Below, piece by piece: positions 1 to 9,189 of a DNA stretch of 64,000 nt. Where the stretch lies: contig NZ_AP018291.1 in NCBI RefSeq assembly GCF_002368415.1, forward strand, positions 62,001 through 126,000. Reading direction: 5' to 3'. Both the position numbers and the translations under genes were made by a program. How positions within the stretch are numbered: position 1 is the stretch's first letter; each line of letters starts with the position of its first letter. This DNA comes from Calothrix sp. NIES-4105. GTDB lineage: Bacteria; Cyanobacteriota; Cyanobacteriia; Cyanobacteriales; Nostocaceae. The notes under the pieces were generated by a model. It was given only the letters and a program-made list of their open reading frames with translations, made no database searches and was not told the origin of the DNA.

Positions 1-2269
1 TAACAATGGACATCGCGTTAACTTGCTGAAAAATTTAGCTCGGCGCCTGAATACAGAAATATACTCAGCACTCAAATATGGCGATTTAGCGAAAGTTACA
101 GCTCTCAGTATTACAATTGATAGCTTGCACAAACTCAATACCCAGTCCCTAAAATATGGGTGTGTATTTATAGACGAAGCCTGCCAGTACTTAAATCACC
201 TGCTGCATAGTAAAACCTGTAGAGAATACCGCGCGCAAATTTTAGAAGTACTGCACTATATCGTGTATAACGCAAGACTGGTGGTGATTGCAGACGCGCA
301 CATGGACGACGTGACGATGAATTTCTTCGCGGCAATGCGTCCCGAAGGAGAAAAGCCGTGCATTGTGAAAAATGAATATAAGAACGGTGGGCGCTCAATT
401 TATTGGTACGAGGGTAAAAATCCTTCTGCATTAGTCGCGCGCATCGCAGCTTCGATAATGTTAGGTAAGAAGGTGATGGTGGTTTCTGACTCGAAGCGAT
501 TTATTAAGAAGTTGGAAATTTTACTAACAAACCAGAAAATTAAGTGCAAAGTATCTGATGTAACATCAGATATGGACACATCGGATAACGGCGCCAACAC
601 AGAAGACACAAATGGTATAAAAATATGGAGTATCCACTCAGATAATTCTGGTAGCGAAGAGAACGTTGCTTTTATTGAAGATATCAGTAACGCTGTAAAA
701 AATGTTGAAGTGTTGCTTACTTCTCCAAGCTTGGGTACTGGCGTTGATATTTCAAAATATCACTTTGATGCGGTTTTTGGTGTATTTCATGCATCTTCTC
801 AAACCGCTACTGAATGCGCGCAACAATTATATCGGTATCGTCCGATTGTCCCAATTTACGTATGGGTGGCATCGTGTCCCTTATTCGGCTACAAAGAAAC
901 CAACGCAACCAAAATCCAAAAAAAATTACTTGAAACCAATGAAATCACAGCATTCCTAATTAAGATTGACCGAGAAACTGGTAAGCGGGGTGTTGAGAAA
1001 GATTACGCACTTCTTACACATTGTCAGTTACTCGCACAACGCAACGAATCTCTAAATAATTTAAGGGCTGATTTGCGTGATTTGCTCAAAGACATGGGTA
1101 ACACAATTATCCCAGTGGGTGAACAAGAAGATATAGGCGCCCAAAACCACCTAAAAGCTGCTGGGGAAACATTAGACCAAGCCCATTATTTCGCTGTGTC
1201 TTCTTCAGAAAATATTTCCGCCACTGAGTATAAGTCACGGCAAAGTAAAGATTACTTATCGCCCGAAGAAAAGAATGAGTGCGAAAAATTCCGCATCGCT
1301 GACTCCTATGGAATGGAGGTAACACCCGAACTTGTAAAAGAGGACTCAGGCGGGAAGTTAATTAAAAGTATTATCGCACTCGAAGGTCTACTTACTAGAT
1401 CTCCTGGGACAATTACTGAACCAAATACAGGCGCCGTATACCCATTGCCACCAGAAATTGTAGCCTCCAGGGATAGGCTTGAACGAATGCACTCACCTGT
1501 ATGCTTCGATTGGAAAAACCACTCAGCTGATTGGTTGGCAATGCATCTTCTAGGGCTACCAAATATCGTTGAACGTTTGGTTGATGGGGCAGAAATAACT
1601 GCGGCTGACTTAGAATTAGCACGGATGGTACACGTTGCCAAAAAAAATGCAGCCTACATTAAATCAATCCTTGGGTTTACTATTCCACAAAAATTTCCAC
1701 CAATATGGTTGTTAGGTACCCTACTCGACCAATTGGGATTAAAACTAGACAGCCATAAAGTTGGTCCCAAGGGTAAGCAGGTGAAATATTTCTTCCTCAA
1801 TCAGGAGAAATTGGAATTTGCGCTCGAAGTTATTAAATACCGGGAACATAAGCGCGCTTTAAAAGAAGAACACGCGCGACAAGCAGCCGAAGATCAAGCA
1901 CGCTATGAAGCTGGAATTAAGAAGCAGTACGGGATTAAGCCACCATCCAAATCGGTATTCACACCCCCCCCTAATTGTAAGGGGAAACCCCCAATGGGAG
2001 GGGAGAATACCAATGATGACCCTATAGAAGAAGTTGGCGAGGGTTGGGAACCCAACGATGGCGACAGTACACCAATCAAAACTAGTCTCAGAATGCTTTT
2101 GAGCGCTATTGCACGGGGGATTGAGGTTGTAAAAGCATTATTCAGAAGTTGGACTGAAACACGTCGCTGGTGCGTAGTGATGGTGTTAGAGGAATTTGCC
2201 CCGCAATACCTACGTCAGCTTGAACAATTGATACCTAATTTTTATGATTGGTTATCAGTAGGTTTGTAA
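1..2269 (+). CDS. CyRepA1-type plasmid replication helicase, 5' end outside window
   Basis: The reading frame is open to the left edge, so the N-terminal part (usually a DUF3854 primase-like domain) lies outside the window. Visible are helicase-like motifs: GHRVNLL at the very start, a Walker B-like FIDEACQ about 50 residues in, GTGVDIS near 240 and an arginine-rich QLYRYRP near 270. A C-terminal segment (about 530-600) looks like a small DNA-binding domain, and a charged, proline-rich tail follows. This layout matches the cyanobacterial plasmid replication proteins called CyRepA1, which are thought to unwind or prime the plasmid origin. The C/G-rich stretch at about 1966-2004, encoding a PPPNCKG-type insert, looks like a short repeat inserted in frame. 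The family call is from motif memory; the plasmid inference rests mainly on this gene. Confidence 0.75.
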   Translation, partial: NNGHRVNLLKNLARRLNTEIYSALKYGDLAKVTALSITIDSLHKLNTQSLKYGCVFIDEACQYLNHLLHSKTCREYRAQILEVLHYIVYNARLVVIADAHMDDVTMNFFAAMRPEGEKPCIVKNEYKNGGRSIYWYEGKNPSALVARIAASIMLGKKVMVVSDSKRFIKKLEILLTNQKIKCKVSDVTSDMDTSDNGANTEDTNGIKIWSIHSDNSGSEENVAFIEDISNAVKNVEVLLTSPSLGTGVDISKYHFDAVFGVFHASSQTATECAQQLYRYRPIVPIYVWVASCPLFGYKETNATKIQKKLLETNEITAFLIKIDRETGKRGVEKDYALLTHCQLLAQRNESLNNLRADLRDLLKDMGNTIIPVGEQEDIGAQNHLKAAGETLDQAHYFAVSSSENISATEYKSRQSKDYLSPEEKNECEKFRIADSYGMEVTPELVKEDSGGKLIKSIIALEGLLTRSPGTITEPNTGAVYPLPPEIVASRDRLERMHSPVCFDWKNHSADWLAMHLLGLPNIVERLVDGAEITAADLELARMVHVAKKNAAYIKSILGFTIPQKFPPIWLLGTLLDQLGLKLDSHKVGPKGKQVKYFFLNQEKLEFALEVIKYREHKRALKEEHARQAAEDQARYEAGIKKQYGIKPPSKSVFTPPPNCKGKPPMGGENTNDDPIEEVGEGWEPNDGDSTPIKTSLRMLLSAIARGIEVVKALFRSWTETRRWCVVMVLEEFAPQYLRQLEQLIPNFYDWLSVGL

Positions 2270-2336
2270 AAGTAGCAGTAGTAATAACGCTACGAATCGA
2301 TAGGTATCGCTTTGTAAGGGTAGGCGTACAGGATTA

Positions 2337-3095
2337 TTGTTTCAAAATTTACCACCATTCAACGATAAAACGATGAATACAAATAGTGGTGACGATGCGG
2401 AGATACCCCAATCCCAAATAAAATTTCTAGAGGATGAAATTCAAAATTCTTTAGAAAAAGATTTCAAGCACAATGCGACTCACATTCATGTCACATCAGT
2501 AGCAAGCGGATGTTTGTTTCGATACACCAAAACCCATAAATTAAAAAGTGGTTTGGTTGTTGAATATCCGCACGTTTGTGATATTCGCGACTTCAATAAT
2601 CCCAAGCACTGGTATTGGGGGTACTGTTACAAGGTCAAGGATGAAGATGACGACTGGAAATTTAAAGCGCTAAGTGTCAAGCTCTCGATGGTTACAACTG
2701 TACGTGCTGCGATAGAGTGCAATGTGTCTATTGGCGCCATCATTGCGTTGATAAAAGGGGATGTGTCAACAGCACTAACAGTAGAAAAAGAATTTCTAGA
2801 GGAAAAATTGCCATTTTCTTTAGAAAAAAAATCAGCAAGCGGCAGCCTGTACCACTACATAAAAGATCAAAAATTGAAATCAGGGCTAACTGCTACCTAT
2901 CCTCGTGTCGAAGTCGAACGCGACCCCAATAACTTTAACCACTGGTATTGGGGGTATTCCTACGAAGTTTTTGTTGGGGGTGAGTGGAGAAGTCGAACAC
3001 TCTCAGTCCCCAAGTCTAAAGTCGCAGCAGTGCAGTCAATGATTGCAAATAATAAACCCGTGGAGGAAATTAAAAAATTTATACAAGGGAGATAA
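2337..3095 (+). CDS. hypothetical protein with two tandem repeats
   Basis: The 252-residue protein contains two copies of a roughly 85-residue unit. Each copy has a KLKSGL...YP segment, then N-x-x-HWYWGY, then a basic LSV stretch and a short helical tail ending in ...IKG or ...IQG. The repeats lie at about residues 55-140 and 165-250. HWYWGY followed by basic residues suggests a small nucleic-acid-binding or structural module, but I do not recognise the family. It lies 67 bp after the replication gene on the same strand, so it may be plasmid maintenance cargo. TTG at 2337 is the longest start; ATG at 2373 is a good alternative. Neither has a clear ribosome binding site. Confidence 0.6.
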   Translation: MFQNLPPFNDKTMNTNSGDDAEIPQSQIKFLEDEIQNSLEKDFKHNATHIHVTSVASGCLFRYTKTHKLKSGLVVEYPHVCDIRDFNNPKHWYWGYCYKVKDEDDDWKFKALSVKLSMVTTVRAAIECNVSIGAIIALIKGDVSTALTVEKEFLEEKLPFSLEKKSASGSLYHYIKDQKLKSGLTATYPRVEVERDPNNFNHWYWGYSYEVFVGGEWRSRTLSVPKSKVAAVQSMIANNKPVEEIKKFIQGR

Positions 3096-3822
3096 ACTGT
3101 TGACAAAAATCTTAAGTTTTCCAAAGATATTAAGCAATCAATTCTCGAAAAAATTGTGGATAGATATGTTTCTATCAGTGTGATCTGCTCTATGCACAAA
3201 GGAGTGAGTGCGGATATTTCATTTGGTAAAACAGTTAATTTTGTACTAGAAAGAACGTGCGTGAGGACACAGAAGGTATAAACTGTCTGAATTAACTCCA
3301 ACTAGTACAAGATTGAACAAGAAGACCGTTGACAGGCACGTGCTTTGAGAAAAGTGATCAAAAATAAGACGCGAGTTCGACAATCTGAACGTTTCAGCTA
3401 CTTACTGCGAACAAAATAGATATAGTTATTTACGTTCTTCAAGATAATGGTAGCGTTCTAAATTATAAAAAAAAAGGATGCGCGAAAACTACTTGAACCT
3501 CTAAATGATTTTATAGGTTGAAAGATTAATGATTACGAATAAAGATATATCATTAAGATTTGGTTTAGAACTTATTTGTGCGTTAATGTGAGTATTTTAT
3601 ATTCGAGGTAATAATTATGAATAAAAAAGAAGATAGTTCGGACAAAGAAGATGAGCGCTCTTAACGTTTTAGAAATTATTACTGGATTTTTAGCTAGGCT
3701 AATAGGTATTCGTTCATATAGCACCAGAAAATTGTTAAAAGTTCTCTAAAATTAATTGACACACCGAAAGTTTTGAATAATATTACAACAGGTTGATACA
3801 AAAGCCGTAACCAGGGGTAAGT
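3096..3822 (+). other. intergenic stretch with possible tiny ORFs
   Basis: No convincing gene. The frame of the preceding gene stays open after its stop (3096-3281) and encodes an S-I-L-E-K-I-V-containing segment with no good start; it may be a decayed helix-turn-helix fragment. At 3617-3664 a 15-codon ORF follows a GAGGT ribosome binding site, and at 3651-3749 an overlapping 32-residue ORF starts MSALNVLEI. Both are too short to assert. Confidence 0.3.
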
Positions 3823-4122
3823 ATGTCAACAATCACTTATGTTAAAGGTTTACCAACGCGCTCGTTAGAGATAAACCATCTAGGTTTTACCGACTTTGAA
3901 ATGTTTCTCATAGCCTTTTCGGAGATATTTAAAGATACAGTTTGTGAAACGGTTGATGTGATAAAATCCTCTGAAAACTTTGAGAAGGAAAAGGGTAAAT
4001 TTAATACGCACCTACAAAAAAAGTATAGTTTAAGTAAAAGACACAGCATACTGTCGTCATTAGATGTAATTTTTTTAACCTGTTTGCGATCAAGCGGGCA
4101 GGGAGTGGCGCAAATCAGGTAG
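3823..4122 (+). pseudogene. truncated transposase-associated (TnpB-like) N-terminal fragment
   Basis: The first 75 or so residues (TYVKGLPT, then LTDFEMFL-type and FNTHLQKKY...SKRH segments) resemble, from memory, the N-terminus of a large cyanobacterial TnpB-like (IS200/IS605 OrfB-related) transposase group. The match stops near residue 80, and the frame then runs into a short unrelated tail ending at 4122. The full protein would be several hundred residues, so this is a remnant. An AGGGG sequence precedes the ATG at 3823. An alternative is an unrelated small protein. Confidence 0.35.
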
Positions 4123-4684
4123 CCGCTTCAAGTACCATGTCTAACATTAAGGTTGAGATTGCTTGAGGGTGCAAGATTGGGTGCAGCGTTCACCTTTGTT
4201 ACTGCCTTGAGCATCTTGGCATTTAGAAACTCTAATCTTTTGTAGGAATTTTAAAATGAGCCTGATTAACTCCTTAATTCTTGTTAAGTTCGGTTCTTGC
4301 GTAATTAGCGTGCTAAATTAATTGAAAAATAAGATTGAAATCTTTACGGGGCTTCTATTAGAGCGATTATTGATCGCAAGGAAGGTTAAGGAGTTAAAAT
4401 TTCAGCTATAAGCGCCTGTAAGCCTTGATTTTAAAGGAAAGTTATCGACTGTAATCAAAAAATAGCACGCTAATTACGAAAGAACCAATATTTTAAACTC
4501 AAAATTAGAGTCTAGAATTTGTCTACAATTCTTTTCCTTCAAGCTAAACTCATGCTGTGTTCTACCCTTTTGGCTAAGTGCTTAGGCACGGCTGAAGGGT
4601 TATTATCTGTGTGGGTTGTTTAATTTAATTTGCCTATTGCTCGGTCTTATTAAAAGCATCTGTTTCAGGGAATAAGCCTAAATT
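4123..4684. other. non-coding stretch with nested inverted repeats
   Basis: No ORF of substance. It holds the inverted repeat described at 4291-4486 and a second interleaved pair, TAACTCCTTAA near 4266-4277 against TTAAGGAGTTA near 4387-4397. It may be the non-coding end of the decayed transposon at 3823 or an independent miniature element. Confidence 0.4.
4291..4486. repeat. 23-bp inverted repeat pair
   Basis: GGTTCTTGCGTAATTAGCGT at 4293-4312 and its continuation are matched by the reverse complement at 4464-4486 with one mismatch over 23 bp. The enclosed ~150 bp has no ORF. This looks like the ends of a miniature inverted-repeat element. I see no clean target-site duplication. Confidence 0.5.
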
Positions 4685-5146
4685 ATGATAATTAATAGCT
4701 TTTTCAATCTCCGCCTTGAAAAAGATAGACCATTCATAGGTAAAATATTGCAAACTGATTTTTCCTTGCTTAAAGACTTGAGAATCATTGTGGTCGGTAA
4801 CTGCCAAGATTCTCAACTGCTAGTCAAAATGATTTTGGAAGATTATCAGGCGCAAGTCAAAACAGTCACGGGAGCAGATGAATGTCTTAAAACCATGCAA
4901 GAGTGGCAAGTTGATATTTTAATTAGCGATATTCGCATGAAAGAAAAGGATGGCTACTGGCTGATTCGCACTCTTAGAGAAAAAGAAGTATTGCCACAAA
5001 AGTTTATTTCGGCTATTGCTCTAACCGCTTATTGGGGAGAACTAGATGCCGCTTTGAAGGCAGGCTATCAAAATGCCTTTTTAATACCTTTTGATATCGA
5101 CAATATAGTGGCAGCAGTGGCAAAGATTGCTGGGCGATGTTACTAA
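4685..5146 (+). CDS. degenerate receiver-domain protein
   Basis: Residues about 33-150 form a response-regulator receiver fold with no output domain. The phospho-acceptor aspartate is present in LISDIRM (near residue 81) and the switch threonine in ALTAY. The acidic pocket, normally D-D or E-D after the first strand, reads VVGNCQDS, and the conserved lysine of the KPF motif is isoleucine (LIPFD). Known receivers lacking these residues often do not phosphorylate normally, so this is probably a pseudo-receiver used for protein contacts. It stands alone with no kinase nearby. The first ~30 residues are outside the fold, and a later start is possible. Confidence 0.65.
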   Translation: MIINSFFNLRLEKDRPFIGKILQTDFSLLKDLRIIVVGNCQDSQLLVKMILEDYQAQVKTVTGADECLKTMQEWQVDILISDIRMKEKDGYWLIRTLREKEVLPQKFISAIALTAYWGELDAALKAGYQNAFLIPFDIDNIVAAVAKIAGRCY

Positions 5147-5460
5147 GAGTATTTGCAATTTCCATTGCCCCCCAATCAACTTGATGACTATTAAAGTCGT
5201 TACTTTCGATTTTGTTAAGTTTCAGTTGTATTTCCAAACACATTAATTGTTTGTTTTAAAACTTTGCCCTCATACTTCGGACTCTCGTTATTTAAAACCA
5301 TAGACAGGGAAGAAGAGCGTAAAGAGCGATTACTATCAAAATATTAAATGCACTCTCGTCTGCTTCTCAAGAGTATTGGTGGGGCGCAAAAAGCAATTTT
5401 AAGTTCAATCTATCTCACCTTTAATGTACTTATGAAGAAGTTCTACCCGACTCAGACTTT
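5147..5460. other. intergenic, nothing recognised
   Basis: I see no ORF, hairpin terminator or repeat that can be supported here. Confidence 0.4.
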
Positions 5461-5661
5461 TTGAGAGCCTTTAAAAACAATCTCTGGCTACTGGGAACTG
5501 TGTGTTGGCTCTTTGGCATTACTGATAGAACTATCGCTTCGCTTGGGGATAGTTATTTGTCGGCCATTGATTTAATGCAGTTGTTTACCGCCTCCTTTTT
5601 CTTTGTCAGTTGGCTATATTTGAAACCGGAGAAACAAAGTAATGACCCTTCCAAAGTTTAG
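5461..5661 (+). CDS. small membrane protein
   Basis: A 66-residue ORF with two hydrophobic stretches (about residues 7-20 and 36-53) separated by a short polar loop, then a basic tail: a two-pass small membrane protein of unknown role. The frame is open upstream to 5425, but the first usable start is TTG at 5461. Its last 20 bases overlap the start of the next gene, which suggests translational coupling. Confidence 0.45.
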   Translation: MRAFKNNLWLLGTVCWLFGITDRTIASLGDSYLSAIDLMQLFTASFFFVSWLYLKPEKQSNDPSKV

Positions 5662-5845
5662 TCCCGACCAACCTGTGCATTTTATTGGAGGTACAGGAGT
5701 CATTGTTAGATTCAAGCTGGAGTCAGGAGTTTGGACTTACACAGTGGTAATGGAAATGCAAATCGAAGAACCGCCTTTTGGCAGAATTGGCGCCGAAACC
5801 ATGCTTCTCCTGCACGAAAGCGAATTGAAGAAGGTAATGATCTAA
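5642..5845 (+). CDS. conserved small hypothetical protein
   Basis: A 67-residue protein with PKFSPDQPVHFIGGTG, a central WTYTVVMEM and an acidic FGRIGAETMLLLHE segment. Short proteins with this layout (a small beta-barrel-like fold) are, as I recall, common in filamentous cyanobacteria, but no function is known to me. A GGAG sequence lies about 9 bases upstream of the ATG, inside the preceding gene. The 20-base overlap suggests the two small proteins are made together. Confidence 0.55.
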   Translation: MTLPKFSPDQPVHFIGGTGVIVRFKLESGVWTYTVVMEMQIEEPPFGRIGAETMLLLHESELKKVMI

Positions 5846-6065
5846 TTGCAGCGGGGGGCAGGTTTTCTCAATTTTAATTTGCGATTGCCTTAACGGATTG
5901 CAAAATTGGCACTAAAGATTAGCAAGCGTTTCAGATAGCATTGCTTTTAAAGACCGCCTGCCTGTACCGAAGTACAGCTAGGGTGGCAATTACCAAAATA
6001 CTTACTCATAATTGGCACCCTTCCTTGTAGCGCTAGGTCTTTTACAAGTTTCAAAGATAACCGCT

Positions 6066-6305
6066 CTAAGCCTGAGTGTCAACGGTGGGATTAGCTAACT
6101 CTGCACTTGGCAACTTAACACAAATATAGACTTGTACACTTTCGTCTTTATTCACGTAATAAACAGTCTTGTTCCAAATTTTTAGTTCAGATTTTTCACC
6201 AAGCGTACCTGAAGGGTCTGTGGATATAAATTCCATTGTCTGTGTTTTAGCTAAGTAGATTATGCACTTAGTGTTCCCAATTACACACCCAAAACTTACA
6301 GACAA
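6066..6305 (-). CDS. uncertain small hypothetical ORF
   Basis: A 79-residue ORF starting at TTG immediately after an in-frame stop; an internal ATG would give about 55 residues. It has alternating hydrophobic segments such as VQVYICVKLP but no motif I recognise. There is no ribosome binding site. It may be genuine or a remnant. Confidence 0.25.
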   Translation of the reverse strand: MSVSFGCVIGNTKCIIYLAKTQTMEFISTDPSGTLGEKSELKIWNKTVYYVNKDESVQVYICVKLPSAELANPTVDTQA

Positions 6306-6378
6306 TCAAAATTTGATAACAGAGTAAATAGCTTGCCTCAGTAAACCTCTATTCCCTTTCTATAAAATACTTCTCTTT

Positions 6379-6783
6379 TCAGATGCTGAAATAACCAGCT
6401 TTGTCGCGTTCTGCTAATTCTGTCAAATCAAAACCAGAGTTGATGGCTAAATAAACCACATGATTTTCTAAGGGCATAGACAAATCGTATCCATTTTTGT
6501 TCTCGATCTGACGAAGACATTTTTCTACATTATGGGTGTGACGAACTTCGCATGGTGAGTCTTCTCTTTTGTATAGGACACAACCTCCACTGTTATTTAT
6601 TATTTGTCCACAAGCATCGCAAAAGAAGGCGTGACAGCGTTTATTTATTGTTTGATCGAAGAAAGTTTTAATCATAACAGTATCATTTTTTAAGGTTAAA
6701 CGATTAAAATATACCATATAGCAGGGTCGCACGTACTGCTGCTCATTCACTTCCTGATAGCGGTGGTAAGGGTAAAAACTCAA
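6379..6783 (-). CDS. cysteine-rich hypothetical protein
   Basis: The 134-residue ORF holds a CDACG motif (about residues 55-59) followed by single cysteines in GGCVLY, SPCEVRH and EKCLRQ, a pattern that could bind zinc. The C-terminus is acidic-aromatic (ELAERDKAGYFSI). The only start is TTG at 6783, which lies inside the small ORF at 6743-6892 in another frame. Either the two are coupled by overlap or a frameshift split one longer gene that began at 6892. I do not recognise the family. Confidence 0.45.
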   Translation of the reverse strand: MSFYPYHRYQEVNEQQYVRPCYMVYFNRLTLKNDTVMIKTFFDQTINKRCHAFFCDACGQIINNSGGCVLYKREDSPCEVRHTHNVEKCLRQIENKNGYDLSMPLENHVVYLAINSGFDLTELAERDKAGYFSI

Positions 6784-6892
6784 TAATTTTTGACTTTTTT
6801 GGTTTTGGATTTAGTAATTCTGATTCCTGTATTTTATATCCATCTAGATTTTTAGCTGAAAAGTCATCACCTGAATTTTTTCTTTTTGACAT
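6743..6892 (-). CDS. 49-residue basic ORF overlapping the cysteine-rich gene
   Basis: ATG at 6892 opens a 49-residue frame that is lysine-rich at first (MSKRKNSGDD) and ends in a proline-rich FLPLPPL segment. It overlaps the start of the cysteine-rich ORF by 41 bases in a different frame. It could be the true 5' end of that gene with a one-base frameshift, or a separate leader peptide gene. No strong ribosome binding site is seen. Confidence 0.35.
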   Translation of the reverse strand: MSKRKNSGDDFSAKNLDGYKIQESELLNPKPKKSKIIEFLPLPPLSGSE

Positions 6893-7347
6893 AGTTTTTC
6901 TTTAAAGTTGGGTATATTCATATAGTACATAAGCCCTATTTAAACTGGTGTGTTTAATAATACATTAAGCAAAAATTTAAGATATTTTTTAGAGTCAATA
7001 TTACGCAATGAAAGTTATCGAAGTGCAAAAATTAAGTTATTTAAATTAAAATTGACAATCAAGCCTTAATGTCCATGCTTGCAAAGCCACAGCCGCGCAA
7101 TTTAGCTGCACAGCATTGGCGATATAACTATTATAGTGCATATGTATATTATTGAAAACGTGCATAACATCATATCCGGTAGTACACGTCCATAACTCCC
7201 AAGTGGCACCACAAAACATCCGAGGCACCTTCACTCTTCATAAAAGCTGCTTATGAGTGCATTACCAGATGTTTCTACTTTCCTATCTAAACGTCGCATT
7301 CATTGGGATAATTCGCACTCGTTCTATACGCAGGCAAAGTTTAATAC
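6893..7347. other. AT-rich intergenic stretch
   Basis: No supported gene. Short ORFs on both strands here lack start signals and motifs. Confidence 0.4.
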
Positions 7348-7728
7348 ATGTGTGATGGTTTTCATAAAAAGTGGAAGGATAAAGAATACAATCCATTTGT
7401 CAGTACATTGTTTGGTTCTTACCATAATTCTTGTCGAGGCGCCGGGGAAAAAGCAGAGGGATTGAATGCCTTTTCACCCCTATTACTCGATTTGTGCCAG
7501 AAAGTGTTGGGTTACAAATATGTCCACCGCGACCGGGATAATGCAAGTAGAAGGGGATTTTCTGGTATTCGACTACGATGCGAGGGGGAAAAACAGATCT
7601 CTCACATCCTCACATTCCCTGACAAGGAACTGACAACACCACCCAAGAACCCACAATCTAGTATCGGCAAGCATTCTGACAACCCTGACAACCTTTTGGA
7701 TAAAAAAATAATGAGGAAGAAGAAATAA
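7348..7728 (+). CDS. hypothetical ORF, possibly a gene remnant
   Basis: A 126-residue ORF with a G-x-R-aromatic middle (RRGFSGIRLRCEGE) and a polar, asparagine/proline-rich tail (HSDNPDNLLDKK). The preceding frame at 7253-7345 encodes LPDVSTFLSKRRIHWDNSHSFY and could join it through a frameshift near 7350. Such polar tails occur in plasmid replication proteins, but nothing else supports that assignment. I cannot name it. Its end overlaps the truncated leftward gene at 7658-8071. Confidence 0.3.
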   Translation: MCDGFHKKWKDKEYNPFVSTLFGSYHNSCRGAGEKAEGLNAFSPLLLDLCQKVLGYKYVHRDRDNASRRGFSGIRLRCEGEKQISHILTFPDKELTTPPKNPQSSIGKHSDNPDNLLDKKIMRKKK

Positions 7729-8071
7729 TCGATTTTCCACCCACATCAGATTTAGTTTTTGTGTTAGCAAACCAAACATTAAATGAAACGCTTTCCCCTC
7801 GTGTTGCTACTATATATTTACTGGCGTAAGTGTTTGCTATCCAGTTTTTATCACCATTGATATATCCAATATGTTTCAGTAAACCGTATACAGCAGCAGA
7901 TCTGACTAAACCTTTGTGGTTAGACTGTAACGTTTCTCCTTTTTGCAGAGGGTTTGTTGTTTGTAGATGATGGTTAGCATTCTTGATAATATTATCAATA
8001 GCCTCTGATTGGTGCCTGTTGAACCACTCGCTTATTGGATTTTTTGTCTGAATTTTTGCTGTTAGTGACAT
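7658..8071 (-). pseudogene. truncated paralogue of the 9359-10258 gene
   Basis: Residues 1-87 match the N-terminal domain of the protein at 9359-10258 closely (same MSLT start, W-F near 16, LLKHIGYINGDKNWIA, TYASKYI). After about position 7811 the similarity ends abruptly and an unrelated serine-rich tail ends at 7658. The missing part is the entire C-terminal nuclease-like domain. ATG at 8071 overlaps the upstream ORF by 10 bases. The truncated N-domain may still be made. Confidence 0.6.
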
Positions 8072-8289
8072 ATTGATGAGTATGTATAGTGGTGCTTTTC
8101 TAATTGGTCAATTGCGTACTTAAACCCGACACGGAGTCCAAAGTTGAACATCTCATTACTCAGTCCAGGGTCTTTTTTCAATTCTTTATATATTTCCAGA
8201 AGTAATTTGATTTGTTGGGAATTGTCCATTTTGGTATTATTCCCGCCCAAAACAGCGTCGGTCGGGGATAGTGATGGCTCTTGATTCAT
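8062..8289 (-). CDS. small hypothetical protein upstream of the truncated paralogue
   Basis: A 75-residue protein (from ATG 8289; TTG at 8301 is the longer alternative) with an acidic N-terminus and an amphipathic helix LLLEIYKELKKDPGL. Its end overlaps the start of the next leftward ORF by 10 bases, an arrangement typical of coupled translation. I do not recognise it. No clear ribosome binding site is seen. Confidence 0.4.
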   Translation of the reverse strand: MNQEPSLSPTDAVLGGNNTKMDNSQQIKLLLEIYKELKKDPGLSNEMFNFGLRVGFKYAIDQLEKHHYTYSSICH

Positions 8290-8358
8290 TGTTTTGTTCA
8301 ATATTAAAGGTATGTTTTGTTAGAAGTCGAACGCTCCATCACGTCCGACCCTATATTA

Positions 8359-9189
8359 TTAAGCAAGGTTTGGTTGAAATATAGGTCTAAAATTACCTTG
8401 AGCATCCCAAATCCAATCCCACCAACCGTTTGCTTCACGGAATAGCGCGCGCAACATCCTCATTTGGGCAGGTAAGATTTGCCATTTTCCATTTATGATT
8501 TCATTCGCTTGGGTGTCTATAAAACCACCTAGCGTGATATCGACACCTGGTAACACCCCACCAAATGATTGAGTAGAAATTTCAATCATTAGCGAGAGTA
8601 GCAATACCGCACCATCAGGTAAATCTGATTTTAGCGCTTCTTTTGCAACGTGTAAGTTGTAGGCACCTTGCTCTGATGGAACTAAAGGGGTATGCACTGT
8701 TTGAAAGCGCTTTGGTAGAGTTGTGCCATGAGCCAATGGAATTATTCTGCCGCTTGGCATTAATTGTATAGGTACAATTTTTTGGATATCAGGCTTAACC
8801 CAACCATCGAGCATTTGCGTTAGTCCAATATGACGGAATTTTTCGTCTACATTTAGCGCGTAGAACAAGTTATGCCTGGAGGCACCCATTGGAGTTAGGT
8901 ATGCGAATTTTGAATTTATGGGAGAATATTTAGCTTTATTACTTGTTGCCTCAAAGAACTGTTCATGGCTTTGAAATTTAGTAACATGAATGCTTGGGCA
9001 TTTTGGGCTGAAGCTCGTTTTGTTGCTTATTACGGCTTTCCAGTTTTTACCCGATGGATAATTAAACTGAAATAAATGCCACTTCTTCGTAGCTGGATTT
9101 TCTATGTATGTTTCTTGTTTAATAGTCTGGACAAACTGATTTCCTAGATAAATAATTGCGGGAAAGAACACATTTATTTGGTCGTACAT
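8359..9189 (-). CDS. hypothetical protein, NGWW-tail family member 1
   Basis: A 276-residue protein with no recognised domain. Its C-terminus (REANGWWDWIWDAQGNFRPI) follows the same plan as those of the proteins at 11687-12385 and 12447-13163: G/N-G-W-W, an aromatic, D-x-x, then an aromatic. The preceding M-x-x-LR-type helix also aligns. The mid-region also holds the PDGAVLLL...IS helix seen in them as PDAAIKLLGL...IS. It is longer and more divergent than the other two. It starts at ATG 9189 after a 170-bp AT-rich gap that can hold its promoter. Function unknown. Confidence 0.6.
   Translation of the reverse strand: MYDQINVFFPAIIYLGNQFVQTIKQETYIENPATKKWHLFQFNYPSGKNWKAVISNKTSFSPKCPSIHVTKFQSHEQFFEATSNKAKYSPINSKFAYLTPMGASRHNLFYALNVDEKFRHIGLTQMLDGWVKPDIQKIVPIQLMPSGRIIPLAHGTTLPKRFQTVHTPLVPSEQGAYNLHVAKEALKSDLPDGAVLLLSLMIEISTQSFGGVLPGVDITLGGFIDTQANEIINGKWQILPAQMRMLRALFREANGWWDWIWDAQGNFRPIFQPNLA

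Noticed and set aside
1966-2004. C/G-rich stretch in the replication gene as a terminator or origin element
   Set aside because: It is in frame inside the coding sequence and resembles a short inserted repeat; no origin iterons are seen.
7046-7234. 62-codon leftward ORF
   Set aside because: No ribosome binding site, no motif, unnatural composition; probably chance.
7253-7465. 70-codon rightward frame overlapping the 7348 ORF
   Set aside because: Only its first ~30 codons look coding-like; noted as a possible frameshifted 5' part, not listed as a gene.
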